A stretch of DNA of 10,445 nucleotides from NCBI GenBank assembly GCA_949298665.1, contig CASFXO010000165.1:1-10445 (forward strand). Direction: 5' to 3'. Below, piece after piece: positions 1 through 5,906 of the stretch; within the stretch, counting starts at the first letter, position 1; each line of letters opens with the position of its first letter. The notes under the pieces were generated by a model that ran no database searches, was not told the origin of the DNA, and worked only from the letters and a program-made list of their open reading frames with translations. The translations under genes were made by a program, and so were the position numbers. Origin of the DNA: an uncultured Lentisphaeria bacterium (lineage in GTDB: Bacteria > Verrucomicrobiota > Lentisphaeria > Victivallales > Victivallaceae).

Positions 1-512
1 TGTTCCACCAGATCGAGGGACCGGTGGAGATTCTGATCAACAACGCCTCCCGGTACCGGCGCTTCGAATCGGTGCTGGCGGACGGGGAGGAGGAAGACCG
101 GCGCTTTTTTCAAGTCAACTATCTGACGCCGGTGGCGCTGATGCGGGAATTCGCCGCGCGGCTGCGGCCGACGGCGGGCGAGGGGGCGATCGTCAATCTG
201 CTGGACCAGGAGGTCGCCGCCGCCGTGCCGCACGGCGGAGCGTATGCCCACAGCCGCCGGGCGCTGCGCGACGCCACGCTGGAATTCGCCCGGGAACTGG
301 CGCCCCGGATCCGGGTGAACGGTCTTGCGCCGGGGCCGGTGCTGCCGCCCCCGTGGTTACCGGCGGGAGGCCGTATGGAGAAGACGTTGCAGCGGGTGCC
401 GCTGGGGCGCGCGGTGGCGTTGCCGGATTTGACGGAGGCGGTATTGTTTCTGGCGGGCAACCGGTCGATCACCGGGACGGTTCTGCTGGTGGATTGCGGA
501 CAGCATCTGTAA
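1..512 (+). CDS. SDR oxidoreductase, FolM/pteridine-reductase-like (5' truncated)
   Basis: This is the C-terminal two-thirds of a short-chain dehydrogenase/reductase; the NAD(P)-binding glycine motif and start lie before the window, and the frame is read from base 3. Visible SDR landmarks are LINNAS (the NNAG-type strand-4 motif), IVNLLD, AYAHSRRAL, RVNGLAPGPV and the C-terminal ITGTVLLVDCGQHL. Asp (codon 204-206) in place of the usual catalytic Ser, and the VDCGQHL ending, resemble FolM dihydromonapterin reductase and pteridine reductase (Asp-Tyr-Lys triads) more than classical Ser-Tyr-Lys SDRs. The odd point is that the Tyr (243-245) is followed at +4 by Arg (CGC, 255-257), not Lys. The family predicts NADPH-dependent reduction of a pterin or related carbonyl/imine in the cytoplasm, but this is inference. 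It lies 39 nt before the esterase gene on the same strand, so the two are probably cotranscribed. Confidence 0.85.
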   Translation, partial: FHQIEGPVEILINNASRYRRFESVLADGEEEDRRFFQVNYLTPVALMREFAARLRPTAGEGAIVNLLDQEVAAAVPHGGAYAHSRRALRDATLEFARELAPRIRVNGLAPGPVLPPPWLPAGGRMEKTLQRVPLGRAVALPDLTEAVLFLAGNRSITGTVLLVDCGQHL

Positions 513-551
513 CGGCGAACGGCCGACAAGATTAAGAAAAAGGGACGGAAC

Positions 552-1361
552 ATGGCACTGATTCACTGCAATTTTCATTCGGACGCACTCGCCAAGGCCT
601 GCGGGATGAATGTGATCATTCCCCAGAAAGTCCGTACTCAGATCGGACAGGATTCCAGTGGCGGCGCGAAGACCCTGTATCCGGTGCTGTATCTGCTGCA
701 TGGGATGAGCGACGATTACACCATCTGGCTGCGGCGGACTTCGATTGAACGGTACGTGGCGGCGCTGGGGCTGGTGGTGGTCATGCCGGACGGGGGGCGT
801 TCGTTCTACACGGACATGGTCTGCGGGGCGAACTACTGGACGTTCCTTTCGGAAGAGCTGCCGCGAATCGTGGAAAACTTTTTTCCGGTGAGTTCCCGGC
901 GGGAGGATACGTTTGCCGCGGGCTTGTCCATGGGGGGATACGGCGCTTTGAAACTGGCGCTGCGGCGGCCGGACAAATTCTGTTTCGCCGGGGCGTTGTC
1001 GGCGGTGACGGATATGGAGAAATTTCTGGTGCGTCTCCGGACCGATTATCATTGCGAAAAGGAGGCGGACAGCTTCTTCGGGGCGGGGAATCCCGTGCCG
1101 CCCGAAGACGATCTGCTGCGACTGCTGGCGAAGGCCGCCCTCCTGCCGCCGGAAATGCGTCCCCGGTTGTTTCAGGCCTGCGGCACGGAGGATTTTCTGT
1201 ATGCGGACAATCTGGCTTTCCGGAGCCGGGTGGAGGCACTGGGGGCTTTCGAGTATCATTACCAGGAATCACCCGGAGGGCATACCTGGGAATTCTGGGA
1301 CGCCAATATTCAGGACATTCTCAAGGCGCTGCCGTTGAAACGGGAGACCCCCGATGCGTGA
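552..1361 (+). CDS. EstA/esterase D-type alpha/beta-hydrolase
   Basis: A 269-aa serine esterase of the esterase D / tributyrin-esterase (EstA) / S-formylglutathione-hydrolase-like group, a normal length for the family. The start MALIHCNFHSDAL matches the family N-terminus (short strand, then VIIPQ), and AGGGA precedes the ATG. The order of motifs is YLLHGMSDDYTIWLRR (oxyanion region, about residues 47-62), the nucleophile elbow GLSMGGYGAL with Ser126, GTEDFLYADN with the probable acid Asp214, and PGGHTWEFWD with His244. There is no signal peptide, so it should be cytoplasmic. Known relatives hydrolyse short acyl esters such as tributyrin, acetylated sugars or S-formylglutathione; the substrate cannot be read here. 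It lies between the SDR and yjbQ genes and its last 8 nt overlap yjbQ, which suggests translational coupling. Confidence 0.9.
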   Translation: MALIHCNFHSDALAKACGMNVIIPQKVRTQIGQDSSGGAKTLYPVLYLLHGMSDDYTIWLRRTSIERYVAALGLVVVMPDGGRSFYTDMVCGANYWTFLSEELPRIVENFFPVSSRREDTFAAGLSMGGYGALKLALRRPDKFCFAGALSAVTDMEKFLVRLRTDYHCEKEADSFFGAGNPVPPEDDLLRLLAKAALLPPEMRPRLFQACGTEDFLYADNLAFRSRVEALGAFEYHYQESPGGHTWEFWDANIQDILKALPLKRETPDA

Positions 1362-1752
1362 GATCGGTGTACGCACGCATGCGCGTTGTGAGATGATCGA
1401 CATCACGGCCGAAGTGGCGGCGCTGACGCCGCCGGACCTTGCTTGCGGCGTCTGTCACGTTTTTTCGCAGCATACCACTGCGGGATTGACCGTCAACGAA
1501 AACGCCGATCCGGATGTCCGACACGACCTGCTGGCCAAGCTGGAACGGCTGGTACCGGAACGGGAATCCTTTTACCGGCATGGCGAAGGCAACAGCGCGG
1601 CGCACTTGAAAGGGGCACTGGTCGGTTTTTCCGTCGCGGTGCCGGTGGTGGACGGACGCTTGGCGCTGGGGACCTGGCAGGGGATTTATCTCTGCGAGTT
1701 CGACGGTCCCCGTTCACGCCGGGTCTGGGTCTGTTTTATTCGCGCGGAGTGA
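1354..1752 (+). CDS. yjbQ: YjbQ/UPF0047 family protein (secondary thiamine-phosphate synthase)
   Basis: A 132-aa single-domain protein with the full signature set of the YjbQ (UPF0047) family: HTTAGLTVNENADPDV at residues 40-55, HGEGNSAAHLK at 76-86, and GTWQGIYLCEFDGPR at 106-120. Length and C-terminus match the family, which folds as a small beta-rich trimer. Some members show weak thiamine-phosphate synthase activity and rescue thiE mutants, and databases name them 'secondary thiamine-phosphate synthase enzyme', but the true physiological role is unsettled. The ATG at 1354 lies inside the end of the esterase gene (8-nt overlap), so it is probably translated by reinitiation. No clear plus-strand terminator follows; the next gene is a convergent tRNA. 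Confidence 0.92.
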   Translation: MREIGVRTHARCEMIDITAEVAALTPPDLACGVCHVFSQHTTAGLTVNENADPDVRHDLLAKLERLVPERESFYRHGEGNSAAHLKGALVGFSVAVPVVDGRLALGTWQGIYLCEFDGPRSRRVWVCFIRAE

Positions 1753-1807
1753 TTCCGTTTTCCTGTTTTCCGCAGTTCGGAACGGCACGGGGAGAAAAAT
1801 CCGGGAA

Positions 1808-1823
1808 TTTCAGGCGGCTGAAA
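1808..1823 (-). terminator. possible weak terminator hairpin after tRNA-Gln
   Basis: A perfect 6-bp stem (TTTCAG / CTGAAA) with a GCGG loop lies 7 nt past the CCA end of the tRNA in its direction of transcription. The tRNA end is followed at once by TTTTTGTTTT, and another T5 run follows about 9 nt after the hairpin (1795-1799 read on the minus strand). The stem is short and the U-run is not adjacent, so this is only a candidate; Rho-dependent termination or 3' processing is as likely. It could also slow convergent transcription from yjbQ. Confidence 0.25.
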
Positions 1824-1830
1824 ACAAAAA

Positions 1831-1904
1831 TGGCAGCCCCGTAAGGATTCGAACCTCAACAAAATGAACCAGAATCACTTGTGCTACCATTACACCACGG
1901 GGCT
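1831..1904 (-). tRNA. tRNA-Gln (anticodon CTG)
   Basis: The minus strand folds into a complete 74-nt cloverleaf including an encoded CCA. The acceptor stem is AGCCCCG/CGGGGCT, perfect over 7 bp. The D-arm is GTG-TAATGGTAG-CAC. The anticodon stem AGTGA/TCATT holds the loop TTCTGGT, so the anticodon is CTG (plus-strand bases 1870-1872), reading CAG glutamine codons. A 4-nt variable loop follows, then the T-arm TGAGG-TTCGAAT-CCTTA, discriminator G and CCA. It stands alone, without other tRNAs nearby, and has its own promoter just upstream. A second isoacceptor for CAA codons would have to be elsewhere in the genome. Confidence 0.95.
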
Positions 1905-1929
1905 GCGTTTGAATCGCATCACATTCTTT

Positions 1930-1958
1930 ACTATAGCTGGTCCGAGGGCAAAAGACAA
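1930..1958 (-). promoter_or_regulatory. sigma-70-type promoter of tRNA-Gln
   Basis: Read on the minus strand this is TTGTCT, a 17-bp spacer, then TATAGT. Transcription would start about 6-8 nt past the -10 box, giving a 5' leader of roughly 19 nt before the mature tRNA end, typical of a monocistronic tRNA precursor. Spacing and -10 match the other promoters in this window. Confidence 0.65.
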
Positions 1959-2082
1959 GCGGCGATGATGGAAAAAAAACGACTTTTTTTAAGAAAAGAA
2001 AAAAACACCGCCGAAATTTCGGAAAATACTCCGGCGTGTCCGGGAAAAGTGGATTTATTCGGGTAATCGATAATTTTTTATC
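1959..2082. other. AT-rich divergent intergenic region between tRNA-Gln and gapA promoters
   Basis: No gene is seen here. The region is strikingly AT-rich against its GC-rich surroundings: an A8 run (about 1972-1979), a T7 run (1984-1990) and further A-rich tracts to 2005. It contains the perfect 12-nt palindrome CCGAAATTTCGG at 2011-2022 and the inverted repeat GATAA-N4-TTATC at 2069-2082, which abuts the gapA -35 box. The A/T tracts just upstream of gapA could act as an UP element or bend DNA; the palindromes are candidate operators. Confidence 0.5.
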
Positions 2083-2110
2083 TTGACTTTTCCGGAATCA
2101 ACGGTATATT
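2083..2110 (+). promoter_or_regulatory. sigma-70-type promoter of gapA
   Basis: TTGACT (2083-2088), a 16-bp spacer, then TATATT (2105-2110). The expected start near 2116-2118 falls inside the inverted repeat ATCCAT-A-ATGGAT (2114-2126). The leader would be about 49 nt and ends with the ribosome-binding site AGAGG (2153-2157), 8 nt before the gapA ATG. The T-rich stretch just upstream of the -35 may raise promoter strength. Confidence 0.75.
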
Positions 2111-2165
2111 TTCATCCATAATGGATCCCGATAACCCTTAATTCCAATCAAAAGAGGAAAAAGAA

Positions 2166-3164
2166 ATGATTAAAGTCGGTATCAATGGTTTCGGACGCAT
2201 TGGCCGGATGGTTTTCCGCGCCGCCGTCAAGAATTTCAGCAGCGACATCGAAATCGTCGGAATCAACGACCTGCTGGATCCCGAATATCTCGCCTATATG
2301 CTGAAATATGACTCGGTGCACGGCCACTTCTGCGGCGATGTCTCTGTTGAAGGCAACTACCTCGTGGTCAACGGCAAAAAGATCCGCCTGACCCAGGAAA
2401 AGGAACCGGCCAATCTGAAGTGGAACGAAGTCGGCGCCGACGTGGTCGTCGAATCCACCGGTCTCTTCCTGACCCGCGAAAAAGCCGAAGCGCATCTCGC
2501 CGCCGGCGCCAAGAAAGTCATCATGTCCGCTCCGTCCAAGGACGACACTCCGATGTTCGTCTACGGCGTCAATGACAAGACCTATGCCGGTCAGGACATC
2601 ATCTCCAATGCCAGCTGCACGACCAACTGCCTGGCCCCGATCGCCAAGGTGCTCAACGACAGCTTCGGCATCAAGCGCGGCCTGATGACGACCGTCCATG
2701 CCGCCACCGCGACCCAGAAGACGGTGGACGGCCCCTCCAAGAAGGACTGGCGCGGCGGCCGCGGCATCCTCGAAAACATCATTCCGAGCTCCACCGGCGC
2801 CGCCAAGGCCGTCGGCAAGGTTCTGCCGGCCCTGAACGGCAAGCTGACCGGGATGTCGATGCGCGTGCCGACTTCGGACGTTTCCGTCGTCGACCTGACC
2901 GTCGAACTGGATAAGGCCGCCAGCTATGATGACATCTGCGCGGCGATGAAGAAGGCCAGCGAAGGCGAACTCAAGGGCATTCTCGGTTACACCGACGAAT
3001 GTGTGGTTTCGACCGATTTCCGCGGCGATGCCCGGACTTCGATCTTCGACGCCAAGGCCGGCATCCAGCTGGATCCGACCTTTGTCAAGATCGTCTCCTG
3101 GTATGACAACGAATGGGGCTACTCCAACAAGGTTCTGGAAATGGCGCGCGTCATCTCCAAGTAA
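2166..3164 (+). CDS. gapA: glyceraldehyde-3-phosphate dehydrogenase, type I
   Basis: A 332-aa GAPDH, the standard length for the homotetrameric cytoplasmic enzyme that converts glyceraldehyde-3-phosphate, phosphate and NAD+ into 1,3-bisphosphoglycerate. The Rossmann motif GINGFGRIGR is at residues 5-14. Asp35 in the GIND stretch after the second strand indicates NAD rather than NADP preference. The catalytic motif ASCTTNC carries Cys151, and His178 lies in TTVHAATATQK. The C-terminus WYDNEWGYSNKVLEMA is typical. The gene starts at an ATG with a good AGAGG site and is rich in AAG, GAC and CTG codons, suggesting high expression. It is followed by pgk after a 94-nt gap holding a strong hairpin, the usual gap-pgk glycolytic pairing. 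Confidence 0.98.
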   Translation: MIKVGINGFGRIGRMVFRAAVKNFSSDIEIVGINDLLDPEYLAYMLKYDSVHGHFCGDVSVEGNYLVVNGKKIRLTQEKEPANLKWNEVGADVVVESTGLFLTREKAEAHLAAGAKKVIMSAPSKDDTPMFVYGVNDKTYAGQDIISNASCTTNCLAPIAKVLNDSFGIKRGLMTTVHAATATQKTVDGPSKKDWRGGRGILENIIPSSTGAAKAVGKVLPALNGKLTGMSMRVPTSDVSVVDLTVELDKAASYDDICAAMKKASEGELKGILGYTDECVVSTDFRGDARTSIFDAKAGIQLDPTFVKIVSWYDNEWGYSNKVLEMARVISK

Positions 3165-3189
3165 TCTTCCGGAGCAAGATTAATCGCCG

Positions 3190-3218
3190 CGGGGCGGGTG
3201 GTTCTGCCGCCCGCCCCG
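3190..3218 (+). terminator. intercistronic GC hairpin between gapA and pgk
   Basis: CGGGGCGGGTGG and CCGCCCGCCCCG form a 12-bp stem (one T-G wobble) around a TTCTG loop. Only TTT follows, so it is a poor full intrinsic terminator. It starts 25 nt after the gapA stop. Because no separate pgk promoter is evident, it most likely acts as a partial terminator or as a 3' stabiliser of gapA mRNA, setting a gapA to pgk ratio; this is inference. Confidence 0.6.
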
Positions 3219-3258
3219 TTTGATGTACGGCCTAGGCAAAGAAAGAGAGAATCCGATT

Positions 3259-4512
3259 ATGAACAAGAAGACCATTCGCGACGTTGACCTGAAAGGGAAA
3301 CGTGTGGTAATGCGCGTTGACTTCAACGTGCCGATCAAGGAAGGACAGATCAAGGACGATACCCGGATCCGCGGGGCGCTCCCGACCATTCAGTACGTGC
3401 TGGATCAGGGGGCGAGCCTGGTGTTGATGAGCCACCTCGGCCGTCCTTCCGGGAAAGGGTATGAAGCTGATTTCAGCCTGAAACCCGTGGCGGATTATCT
3501 GGCGAAGATGCTGGGGCGTCCGGTGGCTTTCGCGCCGGACTGCGCCGCGGCTGACGCTGCCGTCGCCGCACTGAAGCCCGGCGAAGTGCTGATGCTGGAA
3601 AATACCCGCTTCTACAAGGAAGAGGAAGGCAAGGTCAAGAAGGCCGAAGGCATGACCGATGAGGAATATGCCGCCAAGAAAGCCGATATGAAGGCGAAAC
3701 AGGCGAAGCTGGCGGAAAAACTCGCTTCTTACGGGGATCTTTTCTGCAACGACGCCTTCGGGACTGCGCATCGCGCCCATGCTTCGACGGCGGTGATCTG
3801 CAAGTACATCAAGGAAAGCGTCGCCGGTTTCCTGCTGGAAAAGGAAATCGCCTATCTCGGCAGTGCCGTGGAACATCCGGTGCGGCCCTTCGTCGCCATT
3901 CTCGGCGGGGCGAAGGTCTCCGACAAGCTCGCCGTGGTGCAGAACCTTCTCTCCAAGGTTGACACCCTGATCATCGGCGGCGGCATGGCTTATACCTTCC
4001 TGAAGGCGCAGGGGCATGAAATCGGTGCTTCCCTGTGTGAACCGGATCAGCTGGACTATGCCCGGGATATGATTGCCAAAGCCGAGGCGCGCGGCGTGAA
4101 GCTGCTGCTGCCGGTCGACAACGTGGCGGCCGACAAGTTCGATGCCGAAGCCAATACGCAGATCGTCGGCGACGACATTCCGGCCGGCTGGATGGCGCTG
4201 GATATCGGGCCGAAGACCGCGGCGCTTTACGCCGATGCGATCAAGGGAGCGAAGACGGTGGTCTGGAACGGGCCGATGGGATGCTTCGAAATGGCGAAGT
4301 TCGCCAACGGCACCATGGAAGTCTGCAAGGCGGTGGCGGAAGTCAAGGCCGCCGGCGGCGTGTCCGTGATCGGCGGCGGCGATTCCGTCGCGGCGGTGAA
4401 CAAGTCCGGGCTCGCCGACAAGATGAGCCACATTTCCACCGGCGGCGGTGCGTCCCTCGAATTCCTCGAAGGCAAGGCGCTGCCCGGCGTCGTCGCGTTG
4501 AGCGATAAATAA
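3259..4512 (+). CDS. pgk: phosphoglycerate kinase
   Basis: A 417-aa phosphoglycerate kinase, which transfers the acyl phosphate of 1,3-bisphosphoglycerate to ADP, the step after GAPDH. Motifs in order are RVDFNVP (19-25), SHLGRP (58-63), LENTRFYKEEE (113-123), CNDAFGTAHRAHAS (163-176), GGAKVSDK (216-223), NGPMGCFE (337-344), GGGDS (372-376) and STGGGASLE (393-401). Between the RFY motif and ASYGDLF lies a Lys/Glu-rich insert (about 122-152) seen in Bacteroidetes/PVC-type enzymes, which makes it longer than the roughly 390-aa classical form. The frame is open further upstream to 3220, but MNKKTIRDVDLKGKRV is the family N-terminus, so the ATG at 3259 is chosen; its ribosome-binding site (AGAGAG) is weak. 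It is probably cotranscribed with gapA and ends at a strong terminator. Confidence 0.97.
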   Translation: MNKKTIRDVDLKGKRVVMRVDFNVPIKEGQIKDDTRIRGALPTIQYVLDQGASLVLMSHLGRPSGKGYEADFSLKPVADYLAKMLGRPVAFAPDCAAADAAVAALKPGEVLMLENTRFYKEEEGKVKKAEGMTDEEYAAKKADMKAKQAKLAEKLASYGDLFCNDAFGTAHRAHASTAVICKYIKESVAGFLLEKEIAYLGSAVEHPVRPFVAILGGAKVSDKLAVVQNLLSKVDTLIIGGGMAYTFLKAQGHEIGASLCEPDQLDYARDMIAKAEARGVKLLLPVDNVAADKFDAEANTQIVGDDIPAGWMALDIGPKTAALYADAIKGAKTVVWNGPMGCFEMAKFANGTMEVCKAVAEVKAAGGVSVIGGGDSVAAVNKSGLADKMSHISTGGGASLEFLEGKALPGVVALSDK

Positions 4513-4521
4513 GCGGTTCTG

Positions 4522-4557
4522 CCGCCGTCAAGGCGGTAAGAGATCGTTTTTGCGATC
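4522..4557 (+). repeat. two small hairpins preceding the pgk terminator
   Basis: CCGCC-GTCAA-GGCGG (4522-4536) and GATCG-TTTTTG-CGATC (4542-4557) are two short perfect stems between the pgk stop and the main terminator stem, which begins at the next base. Stacked hairpins of this kind may protect the 3' end of the mRNA. Neither has a poly-U tail of its own. Confidence 0.5.
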
Positions 4558-4603
4558 AGAGAGAAGATCCATTCCGGCAGGGAGGTTCTTCTCTCTTTTT
4601 TTT
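4558..4603 (+). terminator. intrinsic terminator of the gapA-pgk unit
   Basis: A perfect 10-bp stem, AGAGAGAAGA (4558-4567) with TCTTCTCTCT (4587-4596), is followed directly by seven more T residues (4597-4603). The 19-nt loop can pair further inside. The stem is AG/CT-rich rather than GC-rich, but its length and the U-run make it the clearest terminator in the window. Confidence 0.85.
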
Positions 4604-4751
4604 GTTGCAGAGAGGCGGGAGCAACCGCCAGTTCGGCCGCACTCCGGTCAGGTGCGCTTGAACCGGAATCAGGAGCGCGGAACGGTTTTCCGGTAAGGGG
4701 ATGGAATGTTGGGAAAGCTGGAAAATACTTTCCAGAGAACGGCTTTTCCGG
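4604..4751. other. intergenic spacer with no recognised feature
   Basis: About 150 nt separate the pgk terminator from the dksA promoter. I see no convincing reading frame with a ribosome-binding site, no RNA fold of note and no repeat. Together with the promoter and leader that follow, it fills the 418-nt gap between pgk and the dksA-like gene. Confidence 0.5.
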
Positions 4752-4780
4752 TTGCAAAAATGGCATGGAAGGTGTATATT
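4752..4780 (+). promoter_or_regulatory. sigma-70-type promoter of the dksA-lspA-SBP operon
   Basis: TTGCAA (4752-4757), a 17-bp spacer ending AAGGTG, then TATATT (4775-4780). The predicted start near 4787 leaves a leader of about 144 nt before the dksA ATG. The block GGTTGCAA-N11-AAGGTGTATATT closely resembles the promoter at 8673-8701. Confidence 0.75.
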
Positions 4781-4808
4781 GAAGTTCGCAGTAGAGGACG
4801 AAGTTTCC

Positions 4809-4862
4809 ATGGAGGAGTCGGGTTGTTTGATTGATCGCCGTTTTTCCGACCGGCGGGATTGA
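4809..4862 (+). CDS. possible 17-codon leader ORF upstream of dksA
   Basis: An ATG at 4809 opens a 17-codon frame (MEESGCLIDRRFSDRRD) ending in TGA, inside the long leader of the dksA-like gene. AGAGGA lies 10 nt before the ATG, an acceptable ribosome-binding site. A small hairpin, CGCCG (4836-4840) with CGGCG (4851-4855), overlaps its end. No family is recognised and there is no run of regulatory codons, although five of the last eight residues are Arg or Asp. It may be a translated uORF or chance; confidence is low. Confidence 0.2.
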   Translation: MEESGCLIDRRFSDRRD

Positions 4863-4930
4863 GATTGCCGTGTCATCACTGGAATATTCGTTGTTTTTCA
4901 TGTCGAACCAGTTAGCTCAGGAGAAAGTTC

Positions 4931-5326
4931 ATGGCCAGGAAATCGAACGTGGTGCCCAAGTTTGAGGGCATCGATAAAATTCGTTACGAGCGTTTGCTCC
5001 ATGCCCGTGAAATGGTCCTCGGACGTATGCAGTACCATGCCGAGGACGCCTTGGACTGCAGCAATGCCGATAAACGCGGCGTAACCACGCACATGGCGGA
5101 CGTCAGCAGTGACAACTCCCGCCACGAGATGGAATTGCGTCTGCTGACCGAAGAAGGCAACGTGCTGGAGCTGATCGAAGGCGCCATTCAGCGGCTGATC
5201 GACGGGGAATACGGGAAATGCCTGGATTGCGGCGGGGACATCGGGGAAGCCCGTCTGGAGGCCCGCCCGTATGCCATTTACTGCGTGAAGTGCAAATCCG
5301 CGCATGAACAGCGCAACCGGTTCTGA
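4931..5326 (+). CDS. DksA/TraR family zinc-finger transcriptional regulator
   Basis: A 131-aa protein of the DksA/TraR C4 zinc-finger family. The C-terminal finger is CLDCGGDIGEARLEARP then YCVKC, with Cys97, Cys100, Cys118 and Cys121 (CxxC-x17-CxxC). Upstream are helical segments (about 15-40 and 62-92) that would form the coiled coil inserted into the RNA polymerase secondary channel; the intervening DVSSDNSRHE has acidic residues (Asp57, Asp61) where DksA-type proteins carry tip aspartates. Family members modulate transcription initiation, in E. coli together with ppGpp. AGGAG (4919-4923) sits 7 nt before the ATG. It is the first gene of an operon with lspA, whose longest frame begins within its last 23 nt, an arrangement common in PVC bacteria. 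Whether it is a functional DksA or a paralogue is not decidable here. Confidence 0.9.
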   Translation: MARKSNVVPKFEGIDKIRYERLLHAREMVLGRMQYHAEDALDCSNADKRGVTTHMADVSSDNSRHEMELRLLTEEGNVLELIEGAIQRLIDGEYGKCLDCGGDIGEARLEARPYAIYCVKCKSAHEQRNRF

Positions 5327-5906
5327 CCGGGACCACGCCGCAATGAAGGGGCCCTGGCTGCGGAGAGTGTCTCCCGGATCCGCCCGGGAACACCGCTGGA
5401 TCGGCTGGTCGCTCGGCTGGGCCGGGGGGCTGCTGGTGCTGGATCAGGCCAGCAAGTTGTTCGTGGAGCATACCTTCGTCAAATATCAAAGCCGTCCGGT
5501 GATCGACGGCTTTTTCTCTTTGACCTATGTGACGAACCGGGGGGCGGCCTGGAGTATGTTCGAGGGACAGGGCTGGCTGCTGCTGTCGGTGGCGGCGGTT
5601 GTGTTCGTCTCGGCGTTGTGGTTCCTGCGGACACTGGCGGACGGGTGGCCGGAGCGTTACTGGGCGATTTTTACGGTTCTTTCCGGCGTGCTGGGGAATT
5701 CCATCGACCGGATCTGGCGCGGTGAAGTGGTCGATTTTTTTGACGTATACTACAAAAGCTATCATTATCCGGTGTTCAACATTGCCGATTGCGCGATTTG
5801 CGTCGGGGTCGGCGTGTTTCTGCTCTCCAGCCTGCTGCGGCCGGAGTCGAAGAGGACGGAAAAAAATGAAGCTCCGGAACTGTCCGGGAAAGGAGAAACG
5901 GAATGA
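5304..5906 (+). CDS. lspA: lipoprotein signal peptidase (signal peptidase II)
   Basis: The inner-membrane aspartyl protease that cleaves prolipoprotein signal peptides just before the lipidated Cys. The 200-aa frame shows the family blocks: LVLDQASKLFV (about 44-54), TNRGAAWSMF (77-86), GNSIDRIWRGEVVDFFDV (131-148) with catalytic Asp144 in VVDF, and YPVFNIAD with catalytic Asp162. Four hydrophobic segments are visible (about 32-48, 90-108, 118-134, 160-178). The start is uncertain: ATG at 5304 overlaps dksA by 23 nt, while ATG at 5343 (187 aa) would leave 16 nt after the dksA stop and a shorter cytoplasmic N-terminus; neither has a clear ribosome-binding site, so coupling to dksA translation is likely. 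The last 27 residues are a charged tail. Its stop overlaps the start of a lipoprotein gene as ATGA. Confidence 0.95.
   Translation: MNSATGSDRDHAAMKGPWLRRVSPGSAREHRWIGWSLGWAGGLLVLDQASKLFVEHTFVKYQSRPVIDGFFSLTYVTNRGAAWSMFEGQGWLLLSVAAVVFVSALWFLRTLADGWPERYWAIFTVLSGVLGNSIDRIWRGEVVDFFDVYYKSYHYPVFNIADCAICVGVGVFLLSSLLRPESKRTEKNEAPELSGKGETE

Noticed and set aside
1972..1990. A8...T7 inverted repeat as a terminator between tRNA-Gln and gapA
   Set aside because: It lies upstream of both divergent promoters and is a pure A/T stem; bendable or UP-element DNA is more plausible.
2121..2141. Six-codon frame (MDPDNP) in the gapA leader
   Set aside because: It begins within a few bases of the predicted transcription start, so no ribosome-binding site can precede it; it is better explained as half of the ATCCAT-A-ATGGAT repeat.
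3232..4431. 399-codon open frame on the minus strand opposite pgk
   Set aside because: It lies fully antisense to a certain pgk, shows His/Arg-rich composition typical of a GC-rich shadow frame, and has no recognisable motif or ribosome-binding site.
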